Assembly: GCA_964635055.1 (NCBI GenBank)
Contig: CAZWMT010000022.1
Span: 1-64,000, forward strand
Length of the DNA: 64,000 nt
From: JAEUJM01 sp964635055
Lineage (GTDB): Bacteria > Actinomycetota > Acidimicrobiia > Acidimicrobiales > DATDAH01
Direction of reading: 5' to 3'
Part shown: one piece after another, positions 48,302-56,248 of the stretch
How the letters are laid out: every line of letters starts with the position of its first letter
Numbering within the stretch: position 1 is the first letter of the stretch
Made by a program: the position numbers and the translations under genes
Notes under the pieces: model-generated
Told to the model about the DNA's origin: nothing
Databases searched by the model: none
Seen by the model: the letters and a program-made list of their open reading frames with translations, nothing else

Positions 48302-49156
48302 CTAGTACCCGAGGTAGGCCTTGCGCACCGACTCGTCGGTGCGCATCTCGTCGGCCGTGCCGCTGGCCACGAACGTCCCGGCTTCGAGCACGTAGGCCCG
48401 CTGGGCGATGGCCAGGGCCAGGTTGGCGTTCTGCTCGACCACCAACAGGGCCGTGCCCGTGCTCCGGTTGAGCTCGCCCAGCTGCTCGAAGAGCTCCTGG
48501 GTGACGATCGGCGCGAGGCCCAGCGAGGGCTCGTCGAGCAGCAGCAGCCTCGGCCGCGAGATGGCGGCGCGCGCGATCGCCAGCATCTGTTGCTCGCCGC
48601 CGCTCATGGAGCCGGCGGCCTGGGTCCGGCGCTCACCCAGGCGGGGGAAGATCTCCAGCCACTTCTCGATGTCCGCCTCGACCTCCCCGTCCTTGCGGGT
48701 GTAGGCGCCGAGGCGCAGGTTCTCCTCGACGGTGAGGTCGACGAAGGTGCCCCGGCCCTGGGGCACGTGGGCGAGACCGCGCCGCACGATGGTGTCGGGG
48801 CGCTTGCCGAGCACCGAACGGCCGTCGACGAGCACCTGGCCCTTGCCCTTGATCATCCCGGTGATGGCCCGGATCGTCGTGGTCTTGCCCGCGCCGTTGG
48901 CGCCGAGGATCACCACCACCTCACCGGCATCGACCGTGAAGTCGAGGCCCCGCAGCACCTGGACGAGGCCGTAGCCCGCCTCGAGCCCCGTCGCTTCGAG
49001 CAGCGGCGGCGAGACGTCGGCGTCGCCACCCGTCGCCGGCGCCTGCTTCCCGCTCGACGCCGGACCGGGATCGGGCGTCGACACGCTCTTCCCGCACGAC
49101 GGGCAGAACTCGGCGCCCTTGCGGGTGATGGTGCCGCAGTGAGGACAGTCGGGCAC
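48302..49156 (-). CDS. livF: ABC transporter ATPase LivF with N-terminal zinc ribbon
   Basis: A 284-aa protein. Residues 4-21 hold two CxxC pairs (Cys4, Cys7, Cys18, Cys21; CPHCG and CPSCG), a zinc-ribbon of the DZR type, followed by a 25-residue linker. The ATPase then has Walker A GANGAGKTT, Q-loop, signature SGGEQQ and Walker B LLLLDEPS. LivF proteins normally begin at the ATPase domain (about 235 aa), so the ribbon is an addition. GTG 49156 has GGGAG upstream and overlaps the livG stop by one base. Confidence 0.92.
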   Translation of the reverse strand: MPDCPHCGTITRKGAEFCPSCGKSVSTPDPGPASSGKQAPATGGDADVSPPLLEATGLEAGYGLVQVLRGLDFTVDAGEVVVILGANGAGKTTTIRAITGMIKGKGQVLVDGRSVLGKRPDTIVRRGLAHVPQGRGTFVDLTVEENLRLGAYTRKDGEVEADIEKWLEIFPRLGERRTQAAGSMSGGEQQMLAIARAAISRPRLLLLDEPSLGLAPIVTQELFEQLGELNRSTGTALLVVEQNANLALAIAQRAYVLEAGTFVASGTADEMRTDESVRKAYLGY

Positions 49157-49920
49157 TAGGCCGCGCTCCCCAGGTAGGCCTCGATCACCTTCGGGTTGTC
49201 CCGAATCGCCTTCGGTACGCCCTCGGCGATCTTCGACCCGTAGTCGAGCACCACGATCCACTCGGAGATGCCCATCACCATCGCCATGTGGTGCTCCACC
49301 AGCAGGACGGTCAACCCGAATTCGTCGCGGAGGCGTTGCACCAACTCGGCCAACTCGTCGACCTCGGCGTGGGTGAGGCCGGTCGCGGGCTCGTCGAGCA
49401 TCAACAGCTTCGGGTCCGACACGAGCGCCCGAGCCAGCTCGATGCGCTTCAGGGTGCCGTAGGGCAACCCGGCGGCGGGGACGTGCGCGTAGCGGCCGAG
49501 CTCGAGGCGCTCGAGGATGTCGAGGGCCTTCTCGCGCTCGCGGCGCTCCTCCTTGATCGCCCACGGCATGCGGAACGACGCGGTGAAGAAGTTGGCCCGG
49601 GTGGCCGAGTGCCCGCCGATGATCACGTTCTCGAGCACCGAGAGCGACGGCACGAGCGCCAGGTTCTGGAACGTGCGGGCGATGCCGTTGGCGGCGATGG
49701 CGTGGGCAGGGACCGACAGCAGGTCACGGCCGTCGTAGGTGATGGTGCCCTCGGTGGGCTGGTACAGCCGGCTGACGCAGTTGAACAGCGTGGTCTTGCC
49801 CGCCCCGTTCGGCCCGATCAGCGCGCAGATCTTCCCGGGCTCGATGGTGAAGGTCAGGCCGTCGAGCGCCACGACGCCTCCGAAGCGCACACTCACGTCC
49901 TCGACTTCGAGCAGTGTCAC
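49156..49920 (-). CDS. livG: ABC transporter ATPase LivG
   Basis: A 254-aa ATPase with Walker A GPNGAGKTT, the LivG-specific VARTFQN-type IARTFQNLALVPSLSV, signature LPYGTLKRIELARAL, Walker B LLMLDEPATGL and a switch His in VEHHM. It pairs with LivF to drive the LivHM permease. It starts at GTG 49920 and is the first gene in the operon. A strong stem-loop lies just upstream, between it and mreB. Confidence 0.94.
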   Translation of the reverse strand: MTLLEVEDVSVRFGGVVALDGLTFTIEPGKICALIGPNGAGKTTLFNCVSRLYQPTEGTITYDGRDLLSVPAHAIAANGIARTFQNLALVPSLSVLENVIIGGHSATRANFFTASFRMPWAIKEERREREKALDILERLELGRYAHVPAAGLPYGTLKRIELARALVSDPKLLMLDEPATGLTHAEVDELAELVQRLRDEFGLTVLLVEHHMAMVMGISEWIVVLDYGSKIAEGVPKAIRDNPKVIEAYLGSAA

Positions 49921-49936
49921 CGGCGCTCCCCCTCTT

Positions 49937-49965
49937 CCCCGTCCGCACCACCCGAGCGGACGGGG
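49937..49965. terminator. Perfect stem-loop between mreB and livG
   Basis: CCCCGTCCGC (49937-49946) and GCGGACGGGG (49956-49965) form a perfect 10-bp stem with a 9-nt loop. It lies 71 nt after the mreB stop on the minus strand and 17 nt before the livG start, so it may end mreB transcription or act as a livG leader element. Confidence 0.6.
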
Positions 49966-50035
49966 TCGACCCTAGTGGCTCACGACCGCGGAGTCGGTGT
50001 CCAGGCGGGGAGCAAGTGGTTCTGGTCGCCCGAGG

Positions 50036-51046
50036 TCAGCGGCGCGAGGTGTCGTCCATGAACATGACCTTGAGCGCCTCGTACGACTCGATGCAGCGGC
50101 CCGCGCCCAGCGCCACGCACTCGAGCGGGAGATCCACCAGGCGCACCTGCACGTCGGTCTCCTCGGTGAGGCGCAGGGCCAGGCCCTTCAACATGCCGCC
50201 GCCACCCACCAGGTGGATGCCCTGGACGATGAGGTCCTGGGCCAACTCGGGCGGGGCGTTGCCCAGGCAGGCCACCACCGAGTCGATGATGGCACTGACC
50301 GGCTCCTCGATGGCCGCCCGCACCTCCTCGGGCGACAGGATCACCGTCTTCGGCAAGCCGCTCATGAGCTCGCGGCCCCGCACCTCGGCCTTGAACTCGT
50401 CGGGTGTGGGATACGCCGACCCCATGGTGATCTTGATCTTCTCGGCGGTCTGCTCACCGATGGCGATGCCGTACTCGCGCCGGATGTACTGGGTGATGGC
50501 CGCGTCGATGTCGAACGAGCCCACCCGCACCGCCTGCAGGGCCACCACGCCGCCCAACGAGAGGATGGCCGACTCGGACGTGCCGCCGCCGATGTCGATG
50601 ACCATCGAGCCCATGGGCTCGTTGATGGGCAGGTTGGCGCCGATGGCCGCGGCCATGGGCTGCTCGATGAGCTGGGCCTCGGCCGCCCCCGCTCTACGGG
50701 CCGCCTCGGTGACCGCGCGACGTTCGACCGCGGTGATGGCCGAGGGCACGCAGATGACGACCCGGGGCCGGTTGAAGCGGTTCACGCCCACCCGCTGCAG
50801 CACCAGGCGGATCATCCGCTGGGTGATGTCGAAGTCGGTGATGGCACCCTGGCGCAGCGGCCGGACGGCGACGATGTGGCCCGGTGTGCGCCCGATCATC
50901 TGCCAGGCGTCGTAGCCGACGGCCAGGACCTCCTGGTTCTGGTTGTTCAGGGCGATGACCGAGGGCTCGTTGAGGACGATGCCCTGCCCGCGCGCGTAGA
51001 CCAGGGTGTTGGCGGTACCCAGGTCGATCGCGAGGTCGCGGGCCAG
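50036..51046 (-). CDS. mreB: Rod-shape protein MreB, apparent CTG start
   Basis: A 336-aa actin homologue that guides lateral wall synthesis. The phosphate-1 motif DLGTANTLVYARG is near the start, with INEPMGSMVIDIGGGTSE and GGGGMLKGL later. ATG 50899 would remove the first 49 residues, including phosphate-1. The full N-terminus (LARDLAIDLGTANT) begins at CTG 51046 with AGGAGG nine nucleotides upstream; TAA is the next codon but two before it, and no ATG, GTG or TTG lies between. mreC and mreD are not adjacent; a small membrane gene and moaE precede it on the strand. Confidence 0.9.
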   Translation of the reverse strand: MARDLAIDLGTANTLVYARGQGIVLNEPSVIALNNQNQEVLAVGYDAWQMIGRTPGHIVAVRPLRQGAITDFDITQRMIRLVLQRVGVNRFNRPRVVICVPSAITAVERRAVTEAARRAGAAEAQLIEQPMAAAIGANLPINEPMGSMVIDIGGGTSESAILSLGGVVALQAVRVGSFDIDAAITQYIRREYGIAIGEQTAEKIKITMGSAYPTPDEFKAEVRGRELMSGLPKTVILSPEEVRAAIEEPVSAIIDSVVACLGNAPPELAQDLIVQGIHLVGGGGMLKGLALRLTEETDVQVRLVDLPLECVALGAGRCIESYEALKVMFMDDTSRR

Positions 51047-51052
51047 GAGGCC

Positions 51053-51259
51053 TTACCTCCTGGGCGTGGGGCCGTCAGGCCCCCTGGTCGGCCGGGTGTC
51101 GGTCTGCGGCGCCTGGTCCGGGGCGATGGCCCGCATCTGCGCGCTGAACGAGTCGACCCCGTGGGTCACCCCGGACGGGCCCCGGTGACGGACCCAGACG
51201 ATGAAGATGCCGATGGCGCTCAGGGCGATGGCGATGAGGAGGAAGATGAGGTTTCCCAC
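51053..51259 (-). CDS. Small membrane protein upstream of mreB
   Basis: A 68-aa protein with one helix (LIFLLIAIALSAIGIFIVWVRHR) and a Pro/Arg-rich polar tail. It starts at GTG 51259 and ends 6 nt before the mreB start, so the two genes are co-translated. No family known. Its neighbourhood suggests a cell-shape or envelope function. Confidence 0.7.
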   Translation of the reverse strand: MGNLIFLLIAIALSAIGIFIVWVRHRGPSGVTHGVDSFSAQMRAIAPDQAPQTDTRPTRGPDGPTPRR

Positions 51260-51268
51260 GAAGGTCTC

Positions 51269-51844
51269 TCAGTTGGCGGTCTCGGAGGCGCGACCGCGCC
51301 CCGCAGGGGTGGTGACGCTTGGGGCGTCGTCGGTGAAGGGGTCGTCGGTGAGCGCGTCGTCGGTGAGCGCGTCGAGGTCGCCGACGGGCGAGGCATCGAG
51401 GCCCCAGTCCTCGCCCCCGTCCCAGACCTCGCGCTTCCAGATCGGGACGGTGGCCTTGAGGCGATCGATGGCGAAGCGGGCCGCGCTGAAGGCCTCGTGG
51501 CGGTGCGCCGACGAGGCCACCACCACCACGGACGACTCGCCGATGGCCACGGGGCCCACCCGGTGCAACAGCGCGATGCGACCGAGGTCCCACCGGTCGC
51601 GGGCGCCGGCGGCGATGGCGGCGAGCCGGGGCACCACCTGCTCCTCGTAGGCCTCGTAGCTGAGCTCGGTGACGCCGGGACGGCCGTCGGCGTGATCGCG
51701 CGCCGTGCCGCAGAAGGTGACGACCGCACCGCAGTCGGGGCGTGTCGCCCAGTCGGTGGCACGGCCCACCGGGAGCGGGCCACCCGTCAGCGCGACCCAG
51801 TCGTCGGCCCCGTCGGGGGGACGAAGGTCGACCACGGGCTCCAC
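51269..51844 (-). CDS. moaE: Molybdopterin synthase catalytic subunit MoaE with acidic tail
   Basis: A 191-aa protein. Residues 1-150 are MoaE: CGAVVTFCGTARDH, LSYEAYEEQVVPRL, the core RVGPVAIGESSVVVVASSAHRHEAF and VPIWKREVW with the catalytic Lys. MoaE converts precursor Z to molybdopterin together with MoaD, which is not in the window. The extra C-terminal 40 residues contain short repeats (ALTDDALTDDPFTDD) not found in typical MoaE. GTG 51844 follows TACGAT by six nucleotides, so the transcript is probably leaderless. It is divergent from the HtrA-like gene. Confidence 0.92.
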   Translation of the reverse strand: MEPVVDLRPPDGADDWVALTGGPLPVGRATDWATRPDCGAVVTFCGTARDHADGRPGVTELSYEAYEEQVVPRLAAIAAGARDRWDLGRIALLHRVGPVAIGESSVVVVASSAHRHEAFSAARFAIDRLKATVPIWKREVWDGGEDWGLDASPVGDLDALTDDALTDDPFTDDAPSVTTPAGRGRASETAN

Positions 51845-51850
51845 ACGACC

Positions 51851-51954
51851 ATCGTAGGGCCGGTGGGCCCGTGTCCGAGGGCTCGCGTGGTGGATGACCC
51901 GGTTCGGGCGTCCCGTGAAGCCGCGGTCCCCCATGGGACCGCCCTCGGTAGTCT
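51851..51954. promoter_or_regulatory. Two divergent leaderless promoters (moaE and HtrA-like gene)
   Basis: Minus strand: TACGAT (51856-51851), six nucleotides before the moaE GTG. Plus strand: TAGTCT (51949-51954), seven nucleotides before ATG 51962. Neither gene has a ribosome binding site, consistent with leaderless transcripts. Confidence 0.6.
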
Positions 51955-51961
51955 CGCCGCC

Positions 51962-53203
51962 ATGTTGCCGCCCGAGGTCCCCGATGAGGACGGGGACGAG
52001 CTCGGCCCTCCGCTCCCGCCCGAGGATCGCCTGTGGCGGCACCCGTCCGAGATCGGGGCCGCGCGCTCGGCCCAGGCGATGCAGGCGCCGCCGCGCCGGC
52101 GGGGACGGGCGTCGCTCTGGCTCGTCGGCATGATCGCAGGCCTCACCGGGGCGCTGGCCACGCTCGCGCTCGTGGCGATGTCGGGTGGGCTCGATCACCG
52201 CGTGGTCGAGCACGACGTCGTCGAGCGGGTGGCGTCGGCGCCGCCGGCGACCCTCCCTGTCGGCATCCAGCGCGATGGCGATGCCGGCGTCGAGGCCCTG
52301 GCCACCCAGGTGGCACCGGCCATCGCCCGCCTCGAGATCGCCCGACCCACCCCAGGAGGCGCCGGCGGCCCCACCACCGCCACCGGCTCGGCCGTCGTGT
52401 TCCGCGACGACGGCTACCTGCTCACCAGCGCCGACCTGGTGGCCGGCGCCACCTCGGTCGGGGTGATCCTGGCCGACGGGTCCATCCAGGACGGCACCGT
52501 GGTGGGTGCCGACCCCCTCACCGACGTCGCCGTCTTGAAGGTGGACGGCGACGGCCTGCCCACCGCCGTGCTCGGGTCGGTGCGCGACCTCGCGGTGGGC
52601 CAGGTGACCGCGATCATCGGCTCGGCGCCCGCACCCGGTGAGGACCCGTCGCTCACCGCCGGCATCGTGAGCGCCCTGGGTCGCACGATCATGGCCGACG
52701 CCGGCGGCACGCCCACGCGCCACGACATGATCGAGACCGACGCACCGCTCGACCCCGTGGCCACCGGCGGGGCCCTGCTCGACGGCCGGGGTGCCGTGGT
52801 GGGGATCACCACCGATCCGCCCGACGAGCTCGCCCTCGACGGCCTCAGCTTCGCCACCCCGATCGACACCGCCCGGGCCGTCGCCGGCGACATCATCGCC
52901 ACCGGTTCGGTCCACCACCCGTGGCTGGGCATCGAGGGATCCGACATCGAGGCCCGCACCGCGGACGACCTGCAGCTCGCCGGTGGAGCCAGGGTGGCCA
53001 CGGTGGCCGAGGGCAGCCCCGCCGCGGTCGCCGGGTTGGCGCCCGACGACGTCATCACCTCGGTCGGCGCGGTCACCGTCACCTCGATGGCGGCGCTGGT
53101 GGTCGAGCTGCGCCGTCACGAGCCGGGCGAGACCGTGCTCATCGCCTACCTGCGCGACGGCCGGCCGGGCCTCTGCGTCGCCCACCTGGGCGAGGCCGCC
53201 TGA
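51962..53203 (+). CDS. HtrA-like protein with degenerate catalytic triad and PDZ domain
   Basis: A 413-aa membrane protein with cytosolic N-terminus (1-50), one helix (about 51-74), a trypsin-like HtrA domain (about 110-305) and a PDZ domain (about 318-405, GSPAAVAGLAPDDVITSV). The usual LTNNHV has become LLTSADLV, with Asp158 in place of His, and GNSGG has become VATGG, with Thr268 in place of Ser. Asp188 in TDVAVLKV is retained. The protein is probably not a protease and may bind or scaffold envelope proteins. ATG 51962 is leaderless. Confidence 0.87.
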   Translation: MLPPEVPDEDGDELGPPLPPEDRLWRHPSEIGAARSAQAMQAPPRRRGRASLWLVGMIAGLTGALATLALVAMSGGLDHRVVEHDVVERVASAPPATLPVGIQRDGDAGVEALATQVAPAIARLEIARPTPGGAGGPTTATGSAVVFRDDGYLLTSADLVAGATSVGVILADGSIQDGTVVGADPLTDVAVLKVDGDGLPTAVLGSVRDLAVGQVTAIIGSAPAPGEDPSLTAGIVSALGRTIMADAGGTPTRHDMIETDAPLDPVATGGALLDGRGAVVGITTDPPDELALDGLSFATPIDTARAVAGDIIATGSVHHPWLGIEGSDIEARTADDLQLAGGARVATVAEGSPAAVAGLAPDDVITSVGAVTVTSMAALVVELRRHEPGETVLIAYLRDGRPGLCVAHLGEAA

Positions 53204-53207
53204 TCCG

Positions 53208-54224
53208 CTAGACCCGCCGGTTGAGCGCGCGGCGGACCAGCAGGGCCACGGCCGCGACGATGCCCACCAGGACGGCGCCCACGACACCGAGCGCCACCTC
53301 CTGGCGGCGCCGCCCGGACAGCGCGGCCCAACCCGTCGGGCGGTGGCTGGACACGTAGGCCTCTTCGTTGCTGTTCTGCGGTTCCCAGCCGGCGGCCCGC
53401 AGCTTGTCGTTGGCGACGACCCAGGGGTTGGCCAGGTAGGCCACCACCCCGGGCGGTGTGGGCGTGAGGCCGAACTTCCAGCGCCAGGTGGCCACACGGG
53501 TCACCATGCGCTCGGGCAGGCGGACGTTGGGCCCGCGGCCGGCGAGGGCCCGCAGGTCGTCGGCCTTGATCCACCCGTCGGGCGCCACGTTGAACGCTCC
53601 CCGCAACCGGGCGCGGCGGGCCAGGTCGACGGCATCGGCCAGGTCGTCGAGGTGGACGAACTGGCTGGGTGCCTCGGCATCGCCCGGGCGCAGGCCACTG
53701 CCGCTCCACAGCGACTGCGCCAGCCAGGCGGTGCGCTCCTCGGCCACGGCCACCGTGGGCCGCAGCACCGCCACCGAGGCGGCGGGGTGGGCATCGGCCC
53801 ACTCGTGGGCCAGGCGCTCGACCTCGGCCTTGTGGGTGGCGTAGGCGAGGCCGGGGTTGGGACGCACGGGCGCCTCCTCGGTGAGCGGCACCGGGTTGTT
53901 GGGCCACGCGCCGTACACGGTGGCGCTCGACAGCACCACCACGTGGCCCACACCCACCGCACCGGCGGCCTCGAACAGGTGGCGCGTGCCTTCCACGTCC
54001 ACGCCGCCGGCTCCGGTGCCGTCCAGCTCGGCGCCGTCGGTGCGTCCGAGGTGGACGAGGACCTCACCGCCCTCCATGGCCGCCTTCAGCTCGGCGACGG
54101 GCTGCTCGAGACCGTCGGTGAGGTCGACCTCGACCACTCGCTCGACCCCCAGGTCGGCATCCAGCCGCGCCCGCACCCGACGCCCCAGGGCGCTGCCCGC
54201 GCCGGTGAGGACAACCGTGGCCAC
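53208..54224 (-). CDS. NAD-dependent epimerase/SDR with C-terminal helix
   Basis: A 338-aa protein of the extended SDR group: VVLTGAGSALGRRV at the start, VVEVDLTDG, VLVHLGRTDG, LSSATVYG and Tyr-x3-Lys in YATHKAEVE, so the catalytic YxxxK is intact. The C-terminal 40 residues form a hydrophobic helix (LGVVGAVLVGIVAAVALLV) with basic ends that anchors it to the membrane. The substrate, probably a sugar nucleotide or lipid-linked sugar, is unknown. GTG 54224 is only 18 bp from the divergent start of the DUF2342 gene. Confidence 0.85.
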   Translation of the reverse strand: MATVVLTGAGSALGRRVRARLDADLGVERVVEVDLTDGLEQPVAELKAAMEGGEVLVHLGRTDGAELDGTGAGGVDVEGTRHLFEAAGAVGVGHVVVLSSATVYGAWPNNPVPLTEEAPVRPNPGLAYATHKAEVERLAHEWADAHPAASVAVLRPTVAVAEERTAWLAQSLWSGSGLRPGDAEAPSQFVHLDDLADAVDLARRARLRGAFNVAPDGWIKADDLRALAGRGPNVRLPERMVTRVATWRWKFGLTPTPPGVVAYLANPWVVANDKLRAAGWEPQNSNEEAYVSSHRPTGWAALSGRRRQEVALGVVGAVLVGIVAAVALLVRRALNRRV

Positions 54225-54242
54225 CGCTCTACGATTGCCGTT
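54225..54242. promoter_or_regulatory. 18-bp divergent intergenic region
   Basis: Only 18 bp separate two GTG starts. The plus gene has -10 TACGAT (54230-54235), seven nucleotides from its GTG. The minus gene has at best AATCGT in the same stretch. Each -35 must lie inside the other coding region, and both transcripts would be leaderless. Confidence 0.55.
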
Positions 54243-55460
54243 GTGAGCGATCCGGGTCCACTCGGCGACGACCCCTTCAAGGGCATGCCCTTCTTCGGCG
54301 ACCTGGCCAAGATGCTCCAGAAGCAGGGACCGGTCAGCTGGGACGCCGCCGGGCAGCTCGCCCTCTCGATCGCCAGCGGTGGCGAGTCCGAGCCCAACGT
54401 CGACCCGCTCGAGCGCATGAAGCTCGAGCAGCTCGCCCGGGTCGCGGAGCTGCAGGTGGCCAACGCCAGCGGGCTCAACCCCTCGCCCACGGGCCGCGGC
54501 GTCACCGTCGTGCCCGTCACCCGCTCGCAGTGGGTGCAGCGCAGCCTCGAGGCCTACCGCCCGCTGTTCGAGCGCCTGGCCGCCTCGCTGTCCGACGTGC
54601 CCGCCGACGCGTCGGTGGAGCCGGCCGACCCCTTGGCGCCGGCCGGGGGCGACCCCACCGCCTGGCTGGGCGGGCTGATGGCCATGATCGGGCCGATGAT
54701 GCTGGGGATGACCGCGGGCTCGATGCTGGGCCACCTGTCACGGCGCTCGTTCGGCCAGTACGACCTGCCGGTACCGCGACCCGAGAACGACGAGCTCTTG
54801 TTGGTGGTGGCCAACCTCGAGGAGTTCGGCACCGAGTGGAGCCTGCCGCCCGAGGACCTGCGCCTCTGGGTGTGCCTCCACGAGATCACCCACCACGCCG
54901 TGCTCGGCGTTCCCCACGTCCGGGCGCGGCTCACCGGGCTGCTGTACGACTACGTGGCCGGCTTCGATCCCGACCCGAACGCGCTCGAGGCCCGGCTGGG
55001 CGAGCTCGACCCCGCCGGCGGCGACGCCCTCAGCCAGTTCCAGAGCGTGATGGGCGACCCCGAGGCGTTGCTCGGCGCGGTCCAGTCCCCGGCGCAGCTC
55101 GAGCTGCTCCCCCGTCTCGAGGCGCTGGTGGCGGTCATCGTGGGCTACGTCGACCACGTGATGGACCAGGTGGGCGGCCGCCTCATCGGGTCCTACGACA
55201 TGCTCACCGAGGCGCTCCGCCGGCGACGCGTCACCGCCGACGAGTCCAACCGCTTCGTCGAGCGGCTGCTCGGCCTCGAGCTCGGACAACCCCAGTACGA
55301 CCGCGGCGCGGCGTTCGTGACCGGCATCGTCGAGCGGGCCGGCGCCGAGGGCCTCGAGCGCCTGTGGGCCGACGAGACCGATCTGCCCACGCCGGCGGAG
55401 GTCGACGCCCCCGGCCTGTGGCTGGCCCGGATCGGCATCGACTTCGATCTCGACCCCTAG
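54243..55460 (+). CDS. DUF2342 zinc metalloprotease-like protein
   Basis: A 405-aa protein of the actinobacterial zinc-dependent metalloprotease family often called coenzyme F420 biosynthesis-associated. The zincin motif HEITHH gives His213, Glu214 and His217. Other features are GGLMAMIGPMMLGMTAGSMLG (a hydrophobic segment, about 143-163) and the C-terminal GPPQ-like LGLELGQPQYDRGAAF. The F420 link is by family label only; proteolysis has not been shown. It starts at GTG 54243 and its TAG shares CTAG with the stop of the convergent MOSC gene. Confidence 0.88.
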   Translation: MSDPGPLGDDPFKGMPFFGDLAKMLQKQGPVSWDAAGQLALSIASGGESEPNVDPLERMKLEQLARVAELQVANASGLNPSPTGRGVTVVPVTRSQWVQRSLEAYRPLFERLAASLSDVPADASVEPADPLAPAGGDPTAWLGGLMAMIGPMMLGMTAGSMLGHLSRRSFGQYDLPVPRPENDELLLVVANLEEFGTEWSLPPEDLRLWVCLHEITHHAVLGVPHVRARLTGLLYDYVAGFDPDPNALEARLGELDPAGGDALSQFQSVMGDPEALLGAVQSPAQLELLPRLEALVAVIVGYVDHVMDQVGGRLIGSYDMLTEALRRRRVTADESNRFVERLLGLELGQPQYDRGAAFVTGIVERAGAEGLERLWADETDLPTPAEVDAPGLWLARIGIDFDLDP

Positions 55461-56248
55461 GGAACGGGCAGGAAGCTCACCTCGTCCCCCACGGCCACCG
55501 GGCCCGGGGACACCATCGAGCAGTACAGGCCCAGGTTGCCGTCGTGGTGCCGGTTGACCGTCTTGACGATGCCGAGGTCGGGAGCCAGCCCTCGCTGGGG
55601 ACGCGTGGTCATGATGCAGCGCATGGTGGGCAGGTCGACCGAGATCTCGACGGTGCCGAGGCGCAGGCGGCCACCGACCCACTCGTCGTCCACGAAGCCG
55701 TCGCCGGCGGCATCGACCAGCACGGTGGGCCGGAAGCGGTCGACCTGCCAGGCGCCGGCGGGGTAGAGCCGCTGGGCGGCCCGGATGCTGGCGGTGGTGA
55801 GCACGTGCACGGCGGCCAGGTCGAAGAAGGTGCCCGACGGGCACGGCCAGTCGAACCGATCGGCGCTCTGGTCGTCCATGTTCATGCTCAAGGTGAACGA
55901 ACGGGCATCCTCGTCGACCGGCGGTGGTGGCTCCACCCGCACCGCGTGCCCGAGCCAGGCCGACATCGCCGCGTCGAGCGCCGGGGACGGCGCCTCCTGC
56001 CACGGGTGGCCGGGCACCCGCACCTCGACACCCGATCCCGTGGTGCGGGCCTCCGCGTCGAGCAGCTGCGGCACGCTCTTCGCGGAGAGCACACGGCCGG
56101 TGTCGACGTCGACGAGGCCCAGGGCCCGGTCGCCGGGGATGCCGAGCGTCGTGAGCTCGGCCCGGTCGAGGGTCTCGCCCTGCAACGACTTCACCGGGTA
56201 GCGGCCCAGACGGGCCACCCGGCCCACCACCGTCCATGCGCCGTTCAC
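55457..56248 (-). CDS. MOSC-domain protein (sulfur carrier/molybdenum-cofactor type)
   Basis: A 263-aa protein. It has an N-terminal MOSC_N beta-barrel (about 8-110, LGRYPVKSLQGE, GDRALGLVD) and a C-terminal MOSC domain (about 130-260) with FRPTVLVDA and the conserved Cys in PTMRCIMTT. It resembles mARC/YcbX enzymes, which use molybdenum cofactor to reduce N-hydroxylated compounds. MoaE at 51269 is consistent with cofactor synthesis. The GTG 56248 start overlaps the MFS gene stop by 4 nt. Confidence 0.88.
   Translation of the reverse strand: MNGAWTVVGRVARLGRYPVKSLQGETLDRAELTTLGIPGDRALGLVDVDTGRVLSAKSVPQLLDAEARTTGSGVEVRVPGHPWQEAPSPALDAAMSAWLGHAVRVEPPPPVDEDARSFTLSMNMDDQSADRFDWPCPSGTFFDLAAVHVLTTASIRAAQRLYPAGAWQVDRFRPTVLVDAAGDGFVDDEWVGGRLRLGTVEISVDLPTMRCIMTTRPQRGLAPDLGIVKTVNRHHDGNLGLYCSMVSPGPVAVGDEVSFLPVP

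Noticed and set aside
50036..50899. MreB starting at ATG 50899
   Set aside because: This would delete the conserved DLGTANT nucleotide-binding motif, which is encoded in frame just upstream behind a good RBS.
49997..51961. N-terminal extension of the HtrA-like protein over the mreB and moaE loci
   Set aside because: The open frame is continuous but antisense to mreB and moaE and without domain similarity; the conserved protein starts at ATG 51962 after a -10.
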